From Polytrichum commune (Eukaryota; Streptophyta; Polytrichopsida; Polytrichales; Polytrichaceae), in contig OX485804.1 in the NCBI GenBank assembly GCA_950295325.1, positions 61,408,533 through 61,472,532 of the forward strand: DNA of 64,000 nucleotides, given 5' to 3'. The notes under the pieces were generated by a model. That model was not told the DNA's origin. It saw only the letters and a list, made by a program, of their open reading frames with translations, and made no database searches. The translations under genes and the position numbers were made by a program. How positions within the stretch are numbered: the first letter of the stretch is position 1; the number at the start of each line of letters is the position of its first letter. Below, one piece after another: positions 47,321 to 57,925 of the stretch.

Positions 47321-49578
47321 TGTGAGGCCAAACCCCCCACCCTTAAGCGTCCGTAGTCCGAGTAGTGGGTTTGGGCTCACATTCCTCCGCGGTATTGGAT
47401 TTGGACTTGGATGAGTCCATAGTGCAAGGTTCACCCTTCAAGTGGTCTTGGATTTAACTGGAATTTCACTTTTAACAACTCGATGTACAATTTCAATACG
47501 TATGTGGAGAATGCACAAGTTAACTATGTTATTTTAACCTCCTTATGCTCGGGTGTTATTTTGTCTTTGTTTGCTTCTAACGTCCATCCGGCCGCTTTAG
47601 CTACACAAGCCCTTAAGGATATCCCTCTCCTAAATGGAGTCCGTGCCGTTGACTCTATACTACCACTTGAACTATCACTTGTGTATTCCGTATCGCTACT
47701 ATAAGAGGTCTCACTTGGTGTCTCCATACCGTACATAAGCCTTTAAGTATTAAGAAATACTTATGTGACTTATGTCAATCTCTCCCTCGCACCTTTGGTC
47801 TTTGCTTCCTTTGTCTTGCCATCGCGAGAGTGCTCCACATTCTCCATTAATTTGTGCACGTGGTTTATTTTTAAAGAGAGGATGCAAGTGTTAAAAAAAA
47901 ACACTATTCTCTATAGTCAATCTCAAATACATTTACTTGTGAAAGCCACACATAACACTAACTAGCATAATGTAACTAACTACTTGTCTATGAGCTAATT
48001 AGGTAGGCTATCTACTAAGCTCCTTCATGAACCCATCTCTTTACTTTCTAATTACATAAACCTAGCTCCTTCATAAACCCAGCTCCTTCATAAACCCAGC
48101 TTCTTAGCTTCTAACTAAACAAACCCAGCTCCTTCATAAACCCAGCTCCTTCATGAACCCAGCTCCTTAGCTTCTAACTAAACAAACCCAGGTCCTTCAT
48201 AAACCCAGCTCTTTACTTTCTAACTAAACAAACCCAGGTCCTTCATAAACCCAGCTCTTTACTTTCTAACTAAACAAACCCAGGTCCTTCATAAACCCAG
48301 CTCTTTACTTTCTAACTAAACAAACCCAGCTTCTTCATAAACCCAGCTCCTTCATAAACCCACAACTTTGTAGTTGTAATTCCCAACTACCTCACTAATT
48401 ATTCAAGCCCTTAACTAATCTTCCTACCTAATTTCCCTAATTCTACTAACAACCCCTTTCTAATCACACAATTCTTCTCTAATCCTAAAATCCTAAAATC
48501 CTAGAGAGGAGAGGGGGAGAGAGAATTTCCTAACTTCACTAAGACTAACTAATCCACACAAGTATATTTTTGCACTCATCACAACATCAAGTGCTCAACT
48601 CTTAAACATGGAACTTGCAACCACGTGTATTCAAAACATGAACTTTAAGTACCACAAATTGGAATCATGAATTAACTTTAAAATCCTTCACGTCAACACT
48701 AATTCTACCAAGAGGTCAAGCCCTCTTCAAGGCTAACAAGCCTTGGCTCTCAAACTAAAAACTAAGCACACACATGTGCTCCAATATGGCTTCCCACACC
48801 CACACTTATAACTCGTGGGGTGCCTTGGAGCACAAAGGAAAGAGAGGATGAGTGAGGGAAGAATGAGGGATTATATAGTAAGCTTGAGGGGGTGAGCACC
48901 CTCAAGGCTCACGATAAGCCCTTGAGATTTCCTCCTACTTAGTAGGCGCCAATCCTATCTTCTAAGTCTTCCTCCCTCAAATGATCAACAAGGATCCTAA
49001 TTCGAATATTTAACTAGCCTTGGCTTTCTACCTACCACACTTTACCAAACTTGGGATGCTTCAACCCAAACTTAGCCTCCTTCGCTTTCCGCCGCCATAA
49101 CTTTCTCCCCTTACTTTCCCAAATCGTCGCTCACCACTTAATTCAAACCACGATGCTTAACTCGTGATTTGATTGGTGCTTTGAGAATTTGCTTATCCTC
49201 CACCTTGCATTCTTCCTTGGGCCTTCCCCATTAAGTGGCCATGATGAGGTGGTCCACTTGTGCGCTCCATGTGTTCCTTCATTCATCCCAATTCGAATGC
49301 ACTTGCCTCTTGAGTCACTTTGGTTGTCTCCATCCATTTGTACTAGCCTACTCACTAACTACTCAATCCAAGTTCTCCTTACCTATCCTCATTCACTCAA
49401 ATCCTTCCGAAGGTAAAAACACAATAACAACTCACATCCTAGCCTCTTACAACATGGTACTTCTAAGACTAACATTTCACTCTTTTTATATTTTTGTGAA
49501 GTAACATGCTACTTCAAAGTGCATCAACTAACGTTTCAAGGGTCTAAGACTAAATGTGGGCATCCTTTTGGGCTCACA
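47321..49578 (-). repeat. 5' LTR of the intact gypsy element
   Basis: This is the direct-repeat partner of 37,853-40,110. On the minus strand it ends GGCCTCACA and is followed by TAATTGGTGCGTCCGCCGGG. In that stretch TGGTGCGTCCGCCGGG is the likely primer-binding site; I could not assign its tRNA. Confidence 0.93.
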
Positions 49579-52500
49579 CGGCCACCCTAATCGTACAATA
49601 TTTAAAGGTGCAAATGGCTGTGTCTAGAATAATTTTTGTCATTCTTCCCTATGTTCGTGGTATTCTGTTGTTATTGTTGTTGCTATTGCTGTTGTTTTTG
49701 TAATGTTATTACTAATGTGTTGCTACTTGTTTTGAAATATTTATGAAACTTATTTCATTTGTTTTAGGACCAATCAATGGATTTGGAAAGAACGACTCCT
49801 ATTTCTACTGATGATGATTCCACAATGCATTCAACTCAAGATCGTCCATCTCAACAAGTTCATCATCATCAGGACATATCGTCAAATCTTCATAATAAGA
49901 AAAAGAAAAAAATAAATGAATCCCTCGATGATTTTGACTCGGATGAAGATAATGATGGTGACAATAAAACTTATCAAGAGAAAGTGTAGGAGCTTACGAA
50001 CAAACGAAAGGTCAATTCCACTTCCACAATTTCTTCAATCCGTGCTGGACCTAATGCTCGCTTGCGTGTACCCTTATGTCGCATGGTTCCTATGCCGATT
50101 GTGCGTCCTGTTTTGAAGGGTGACATTACTAAATTGGAGGCTGATTTTTTCAATGGTTATCGTGATGGTAACCGTGTGTTTTATATATTGGCCACCGATT
50201 CTAAGGGAAACTTTCAATTCGTGGATGATGAGGTTCGCGCATCTTGGAGCCCAAATTGGGCTCAAGCCAATGCCCTGTTTGAATCTCAATTGGATACAGA
50301 TTTGTCATTGACGTCATACAAGAACAAGATGTTTTTTATATGGGATGGAAATCACAGATTTCTTGCTTAAAAAAATTATATTGACCGCGTATATACCGAA
50401 GATTATGAACGTCATGTCTTTGTGGATTCTATTATTTTGGCGCCCGAGCTTGACGACATTCCAAGTTTGTTGACTGCTATGCATGACATCAATAAGTAAT
50501 GTTCTTACCTATTTTTTTACACTTATTTCTAGTTTATATTTTGTTTTCCAAATTATATCATCATGAATCTAATCAATTTAATGTTTCTTTTAGGTCAACC
50601 GAAAATTCTCACGTATCCACCAATTGGGTGCATACTTTATATCGGATGCAAAGTATTGGCACCATGCCTTTTACTTCCTTCAGAAAGCAACTGGATCCAA
50701 AGAGTTATAAACGATGTGAGGAGAAGTCCGTCGAAACTTGGTATTCTTTGACACGACCAATTTTTTTGGATTACATGTACAGTATAAGTTCTTCTACCAT
50801 TGCTAATATGTGCCTTATGTTTATTCACCTTCATTTTACATTACATCTATATGAACTTATAAATATTGACTTTTGTTTGATTTTTCAGCAAGAACTTGCT
50901 GAGGCTAGCGATATTGCTCTCAACCAGTACAATGAAACTCATCCTCTTGAACGGACATCAGACGGAGTTTCAAAAGCAATGTCTGCAGCTGTCAACAAAA
51001 AACGTGCAATGTTATCTTCTAGTTTTACGAAACAACTAGCGATTGCCGATATCAACCTTACCTCTGTTTTTCTTGAAGAAGTTAAGCACCATTGGGGTTC
51101 ATTTTCGGTGCCTGAAATGCTACAAGAGAAACTTCATCGTGTTGCTGTCAGTAATGTGGATGCAGAAGTCAAAGTTGGATGGCTCAAGCTTTGGAATGGC
51201 AATAGATTTGACAAAGATGCATTGCATTTTCCGAAATCGCCCCTCTCTGATTCTGTACTTGATGATTGGTTATCAAAGTCTATATATTGGGCACAGTTGG
51301 AAAAAAAGGCTATCGAAGAGCTTCAAAGTATTCTTTCATCTCCTCTTCAATTCCCTGCAGATGTGCCTACTCTCTCCGAGTATATCCAAACCTGGAAGTT
51401 TGCGGCTTTCAATTCAATATTCTATCGTGAATTCCAAAGCGGAAAAGTTAAAAAACACAACGGTTGGGATGAGCAACCTAATATTGATCTTGCTATGAAA
51501 CGTGTATTATACAGGTACAACCTAATCTTATTATTTTTTTGATTTTTTTGATTCCATTTGTCAAATTGTCATGGAATATTTGACTTACAATATTTTTGTG
51601 TGTAGGTATTTTCGATATGTTTTGATTTCACATAAATGCGTTATATGGGAACCTCGTTTTTTCCCAAATTGGCGTGACACTGGTGCAGGAGATTCATGCA
51701 TGTTCACTACTGAGATTTGTTTGGATTGGTCGCTCCCACACTATGAGGATTGTGGTTGGTATCTTGATTGTCCTAAGGATGCATGTCCGTCAAGCGAGAA
51801 GACAATCCGTCAGATAAATGATGCTAAAAATGTGGATCCTCGTGATACTGCAATTTTGTAAGCACAAATTGTGCAGCTTAAACTTAGAGAGCCAGAACCA
51901 AAAGAGACAAAACGTCGTAAGAGGAAACATGTTCCTGAAACCAAAATACAAGATCAATCGGAAATTTCACAACATGAAGAATTGCTTGTTCTTTCCAATG
52001 ATTTGGATAAGAATCCACTTGGAGGTGAAAGTTCAAAGTCTGGGTGCGATGTATTGGAATTCCATTACTCGAGCACCTATGACGCTATTCATCGTGCGCC
52101 AACGAATGTTTTGAGAAAATAGTTATTCATACTGAAGAACTTTCTCACGCTCTCTTTTGCTCGATCTACTGCTGTTAAGAACAAGTCTGAAGGGGTTGAA
52201 GTAGGCCCTCCTGAGTGGATCCAATGGCGGACATTTCTTGAAAACGTAAGTATTATTGTTTTGGTATTTTCTATAATGTTCTTACTTTCATTTGGATTTT
52301 ATTTTGTATCTTATATTGTGATATGTTGTGGTATTTCAGTTCAAAGACAATCGCGAATTTCATGTCATGGGAAGTCCAACTCCATTTGCCGTTGACTTGG
52401 TTTTTCTGCAATTTCCCGACGGTCTTGACTTCAACCTCTTCAATAGACCTGCTGAAATTCCTCTTTGGAATAAATATGACAAGAACTGGATGGTTGCAAC

Positions 52501-53724
52501 AATGTCCTTGTGCAAGTCCATCTTGTTTGATGATGGCGTCCTCATAGTATTTTCTACTATCGATATGCAAACCAAGAAGGTTTTGAATTCAACCTTACAC
52601 AACGGCAACATGAAAGTTCTTAGGACTTTTATTTGCCTCAATTCGTACATGGTGTTCAAGGATCTGGAGTCTCCAACCTACACCGTAAGTATAACATATC
52701 ACAATTGTTTCTATTTAATTATTTTGGTGTTATTTGCATTGTATATAGTTTTAACACAATTTATATTTTTTTGTAGACTCCGGCATTTATGGCTCATGTC
52801 TTGGTAAGGGATTTTACTACCACAAAATCCACGAGACAACCAAACTCCACTTTTTTTGGCACTGGATTGAAAAGCAAAAACTTGCTTTTCAATTTTGTGG
52901 ATGAAAAAAACATGCTTCTTCAAAAATCGGGAAGACCTTGGAGGGGGCCATATCAAAAATCGCCGCGTTTTTTTCAAGATCTTATTGAATTGTTTACACC
53001 ATCGAATGGACGCGTTGTTGATTTGACATGTTCCACTGGAGCTTCTATCCTAGCAACACGCGCATGTGGCAAACATCTTCTTGCATTTGAGGGTGATAAT
53101 GACATGTTTGAGCACATATTGAAACCGCTTTTGGAAAACGTTTTGAAAGAGGGGTCATCTAAGGAGAATATACAAGATCTCACAAAAGAAGATGATAACC
53201 TCTCAGATGAGGAGATGCTTGAATTTGAGTGTGAGTAAGTTTTAATACAATAAATTTTTATTCAATTCATTCGTTTCATTCAATTCATTGGTTCATTTTT
53301 ATTTCTTCACATTATTTACATGTTTCATCGAATTGATTTTAGGAATACGATTGGAAAGAGGACATGTCTCCCGTTTTGGGCACATAGACAATTCCTACGA
53401 AGTCCAAGCCGTAGCCCGCGTCTCCCATCATATGCCGAGAATGTTGCAATTGCAATGTTGAATCTCAAAGATTCGGATCCAAATGAAGAATCTTGCTATA
53501 GTTCCAAAATCAATTCGCAATGCAAAGGTGCTCGAATATATATAGATGACGAGGCAAAAGATAGTTTCATGTCTAGTACTACTACTGATGAATAAATTTT
53601 TGGACTTCATGTTGTTTATCCTTCTCAACCCTCTTATTACTAAACCCTAAAATCATCATTTTTAAGGCCACAATTCTACGGTTATAGGATATTGGTGGCC
53701 CTATTACCAAAATTTTCATCTTCC

Positions 53725-53820
53725 TCACTGCTCATAAGTTACCGCTCATAAGTTACCGCTCATCGCTCACCGCTCATCGCTCACCGCTCATCGCTCACCG
53801 CTCATAAGATAGCACTCCCC
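53725..53820 (-). repeat. Right terminal inverted repeat, element 2
   Basis: The reverse complement reads GGGGAGTGCTATCTTATGAG, then alternating GAGCGGT and GAGCGAT heptamers, then two GGTAACTTATGAGC units. It pairs with 30,550-30,638. Confidence 0.9.
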
Positions 53821-53830
53821 CATTCTTGAG
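53821..53830. repeat. 10-bp target-site duplication, right copy
   Basis: This is an identical copy of 30,540-30,549, directly outside the right inverted repeat. Confidence 0.9.
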
Positions 53831-56800
53831 TATAAAGTAAATGTAAGTATATTAAAAAGAGTGCCTCTGATAGGAGAGATACAAGGTAAGCTCAAGTGTT
53901 GTTTGACACTCAATCTTAAGATAATCTCGTTGCTATGAAAAGAGGTTTGTCTCCCAAAAATATCTCCCTATACATAGTTTTTTTCCTCTAACTAAAATCT
54001 ACAGTTCATGTAATAACTATATTCTCTTGTAAGATCTTAACCTATCTATGAAGTTTGTAAATGAGAGCTTTACTTGAATGGTTATAATCATCAAGCCTCT
54101 CTTATGTTAATTTTTTTTTTAAAGTTTACTCATATCTATATGATGGCTACATATATCATTTAACTACACAAGTGTAAGACACTAAGTGCTTGTTACTACT
54201 ACTTGTTTAAGAATTGCCCAATCCCCAAGGCGTAAATGAGGTGGCTACAAAATGATTGAGTTGCATATAAGGTGTTCTCAATTCCTACTTAATGCATGAA
54301 ATACCAAATTTAATATCCTCTATGCTAATACTCTCCTCATAATTGTGTCCCTTAAAATGGTGGTATTGATATTCATAATCTTCTTGTACATGTAGATTCT
54401 CATGAGGTTAAGGACCCCAAATCAAGGCGTCTTCCTCCTATGCATTGCCATGGTTCCAATGCATTCCCTTCCAGTTCTTTTGCGTTCCATTGCGTTCCAT
54501 TGCGTTCTGTTCTAGTGTACCCGGCCACCTCCCTTGTTCGGCTTCTCCTTTGTTATTTCCTTCGGCTATGGCTTGTTGCTCATCTAGAGCTATTGAATAA
54601 TCAGTGGTGGCTTGAAGGTTGCTTGTGTACTTCAAGGGTTCCTTGGCATTTGGTGATCATCTTCTCGCTTCTAGTGCAGTGATCGGGAAGATTTTTGGGC
54701 ATAATCGGTTGAGATCCTAGTGTTTGCAAGTCCAACCGGTTATATGTTAACATCCTCCGGTTTTCTTTTATTAACTTGGGATATATTCTATAAATACCTC
54801 TAAAATGATCGGTAATTTTCCTATAGTTTTGAACTTCAACTGGTTATTTCTCAAACTCAACCGGTTTATTTGTAACTAACTGCCAGTTCTCCCCGATCAT
54901 AGTTCTAGTGTGCAATCTAACCCTTGAAATTGCTTCATTAGATGACGACAACACTCGTCAAGGGCTAAGCATGCATCTTTGCATGGAAATTCCCCCGTGT
55001 GGCCTCCCTATCGAACTCGTTCCTTGTCCCACAAACTTGCCCTTGATCAAGGAGCATGCATGTGTCGATGCCCCCCAGTTGCCCATCATCGTACATTGTT
55101 TGTCAATAGCTCCTTCCACGGTTGGCCGATCTAAATCCAACTATTGCCTCGCCTTACGCCAAAGTGAGAGACATTCCTCTTCAATGTTTGACCATGTAGA
55201 CATCGTTGTTGTCCTGTTCAATATTGTAACTCATGTCTTGGAGACCCCAACTAATAACCCCGCAACCAAGGTGCGCTCTCAATTCCGTTTCATTATGTTT
55301 CTTCTAAACTAGTTATGGGAATTGCGTCAGAAGTTAAACATTCGTTAACTTCCATTGTGCTTTCATTGTATCAAAATTTGTTGGCCTCAAATCAAAGTTA
55401 TGGATTCGCATCCAAAACTAGCAACTATTGGTCATATGTAATGGACTCGCAGTGACTAGTGAATCTATGTTATGGACTCACAACCTAAACGTCACATTGT
55501 GTGGTGTTGTCTGAATGCTATAGGTCTATGCTCCAACAGTAGTTGGCCCATCTAAATCAGAGCATTTTCTTGTGTTTCGTTAGAGTGTTAGACAATCGTT
55601 AGCATACGTTACACCATGCTGCAGATCCTCCCATAGTGTGGTCTCTCAACGAAAATACTTGAATGCGTTGGGATCAATATAATGGGCCCAGTTCGTACCA
55701 AAAGTTACAACTGTAAAGAAGAAAATTTCAGTGTTGTAGAGGCACAGCGAGCATAGAAAAAGAGGTAGCTGCAAAAGCTTCTACCTCAAATAATAAGTGA
55801 ATTGTAAAGCTCCCTAGTACTTAGATACATAGTGCAAATTTAAATGCGAATTTGTTAAAGACTGCCCCTTATGTTCTATATGTAGTACATAATATATTTG
55901 TCGTCCATTTTGGCTTCCTAAATGTTGTTTGATTTATATTGCATACAATTCGATGCACCCTTATTGTCTTTAGTGTTTGAATGTTGTTTGAGAATTGGGT
56001 TTTGGTGATGTGCCATGGGTGCAATGTCGAATGCTTGGTGTTTTTAAAAAATAAATTGTTTTATGGTTGTAAATGATCGATTTCCATGTAATTTGTTTGT
56101 CTTTCTTGTATTTTGTTCCATATAATTCAGACCCGAAGTCCTTCATTAGTCTCCAAATCATGAAAAAATCTCAAATTACCGAATAGAGTGACATGTCTAA
56201 TCTAAGAAGTTCATTAATTCGAGTTGTACATATTACACCTCCTTGAATCCATTCAAGAAAGTGATGATCTACATGTGATACAAAAATGAATTTAGAACTC
56301 TATATAGACCTATAAATCCACGAAAATAGGCTTGGAGGGTCCGCTCTCATGAAATGGAATGGGATGGATGCAGAGAGTGAAGGGATGAAAGATGGATGAA
56401 GTGTTCCCTTCGCAACCACCTGGTGCTTCCCGGGCCCAAGAAACTCCAACCTACCCCCCAACAACCTTCACTTGCCGGCCTTGCCAATCATCTCTCCCTT
56501 CCCACCCTCATCATCATCATCCCCCGCACTTATGATCCCCAAATCCCTGCAGCCTCCCCGTGCCATTGCCGATCCAATCCCCCCCACACACCGGCCCAGC
56601 ATGAGTCCGGGCTCTGCTTGCAACTGCTACTGGTTATGAGAGGATCATCATCATCAGCATCATCATCATTTGTGTCGACTAAAACCTTCCTCCCTCCTGT
56701 GCTGCCTGCCGTTTCTTGGAATATGGGCGGCTAGGTCCTGTCATGTCCTCATCGAGGCAGTTGCATTTTGTGGAGAGCTTTGGTGGGAATGGCAGACCTG

Positions 56801-57925
56801 CACTAGACATGCCAAGTTAAGAAGGAGGAAAGGGGGACTCCAGAACAGAAGTCTCCAGAGCATGCCCAGAGGAGGAAGAATATATCAATATGGCGTGGAG
56901 AAACAGACACCGGAGTTAATTGGGAGGCCTGTGACAGTAAGGATGCGAGAGGCTGTGATTCATGAGGATCAATTGTGGACTTTGAAGCTCTCCGTTCGGC
57001 CTTGCCTAAAGGGCATGTTTATTTTGCAGCTAACATTCTGCTGAAGGTTGGGTCGGGTACACTTCATCAAATGACACACCGAATATGTTCATTACAATGT
57101 CAATTTTTATTCCTGGGCTTATGCTGCTTGCATCGAAGAGCAAAGTAGGAAATTAGTGAGCGATGCGTAAGAATGTGATAGCTTCAGAAACAATACTGTA
57201 TATAATTCTTCCGTGCGGACATGGCTAGCTTGAATGTAAGAATATTGATCATGACGAGATAAGCAATGCAGACACATGACAAACCTGTAATTTGCGGTCA
57301 AGAAAAGAAGAAAGAAAAGAAAAGAAAGAACAAACGACTCCGATGTTGCCACCAGCGTGAATTGTGGTGTTGCTTCGTTTCTGAGTTGGTCAAGTCTATA
57401 TTCAAGAAGTAGAGGCCCTTTCTAAGGTGAACATATTGAACGAACGGGCGCGGACAAGCCGGCTGGCACCTGTCTCCCGCAAGGGCAAGCTCCTAAGTTC
57501 CCACATGGTTGATCGAAAATATCCTGTTCCCCCGGATACCTATATGATTGAGTGGAGTGGACAATAGGTGGGAGGGTGCACCAGACATCCAATTGGCCGT
57601 CAATTAGAGTGTCTCTCTTAAACCTTGGGAGCACATCCATCAATTCTCCTGGAACCAACAACGACATCCACCCGCATGTTGATAGTCTGCAAATTACTTG
57701 TCAAAATTCTGTTACTAACCGTCATCTTGCAGTCCTACTTGAAACAGAAACATTGAGTAGGGAATGTGGGAAGATGAAATAGGGAAGAGGCAATTGAAGT
57801 GTTGATGTCAGAGTGTGCAGGGTCCAAGATGGGCATGAAGAATCCACAAGGTGACTGATTGTTGGTTAACTGCACAACAATATTATTGCACTTGTTAAAT
57901 TGCCTGTTGCTGGAGGTGGAACACT
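53831..57925. other. Intergenic region between element 2 and the SGS3-like gene
   Basis: No supported gene. Open frames at 54,908-55,312 and 56,396-57,044 (plus) and 57,422-57,667 (minus) have low complexity or no known motif. The last 1.5 kb, with higher GC and CAT/TCA microsatellite runs near 56,505-56,670, may hold the promoter and 5' UTR exons of the next gene. Confidence 0.45.

Larger units (their letters stand above)
37853..49578 (-). mobile_element. Intact Ty3/gypsy LTR retrotransposon in intron 1 of element 2 (TSD CGGCC)
   Basis: The element is 11,726 bp, with 2,258-bp LTRs at 37,853-40,110 and 47,321-49,578. They differ by at least one base (40,097 region versus 49,565 region) and otherwise look the same. 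A perfect 5-bp duplication CGGCC lies at 37,848-37,852 and 49,579-49,583. Orientation is minus: leader 46,412-47,320, a single long gag-pol frame (46,411-40,172), then 61 bp to the 3' LTR. An intact frame and near-identical LTRs mean a young insertion. It belongs to the same family as the solo LTRs at 3924 and 21,907. No chromodomain is visible, so a non-chromovirus (Tat/Athila-like) branch is more likely. Confidence 0.95.
35780..53595 (+). pseudogene. ParB-like / amino-methyltransferase gene, element 2 (in-frame stops)
   Basis: Exons by homology with element 1: 35,780 to about 36,063 (KRRRRKTLYF start), about 49,768-50,495, 50,594 to about 50,770, 50,889-51,514, from 51,606 to 52,244 (ends GAAAAC|GTAAG), 52,340-52,683, 52,777-53,235 and 53,342-53,595. 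It keeps the ParB motif WDGNHRFLA, CGWYLDCP, a motif IV-like AVDLVFLQFPDG, LFDDGVLIVF, PWRGPYQKS and the AdoMet strand VVDLTCSTGASILA. Four in-frame stops interrupt it: TAG 49,987, TAA 50,368, TAA 51,859 and TAG 52,120. All are TAA/TAG, none TGA, and otherwise the frame is kept across long distances. Intron 1 is 13.7 kb because of the gypsy insertion. The intron between the third and fourth exons is open and its donor is unclear. Probably a recently decayed copy. Confidence 0.72.
30550..53820. mobile_element. Element 2: complete transposase + ParB-methyltransferase transposon
   Basis: The 23.3-kb element is bounded by inverted repeats (30,550-30,638 and 53,725-53,820) and a perfect 10-bp direct duplication CATTCTTGAG (30,540-30,549 and 53,821-53,830). 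The 10-bp duplication and G-initial TIR fit Mutator-like elements. It holds the minus-strand transposase (31,456-35,257), the plus-strand ParB-methyltransferase gene (35,780-53,595) and, inside that gene's first intron, a gypsy element of 11,726 bp. Without the guest it is about 11.5 kb. No gene other than these is seen between the TIRs. Confidence 0.88.

Noticed and set aside
54908-55312. 134-codon plus-strand frame as a gene
   Set aside because: No known motif, no splice context and no similarity to anything else in the window.
56396-57044. Two overlapping plus-strand frames before the SGS3-like gene
   Set aside because: Low complexity (Pro/Ser/Ile runs from CAT/TCA microsatellites). More likely promoter or 5' UTR.
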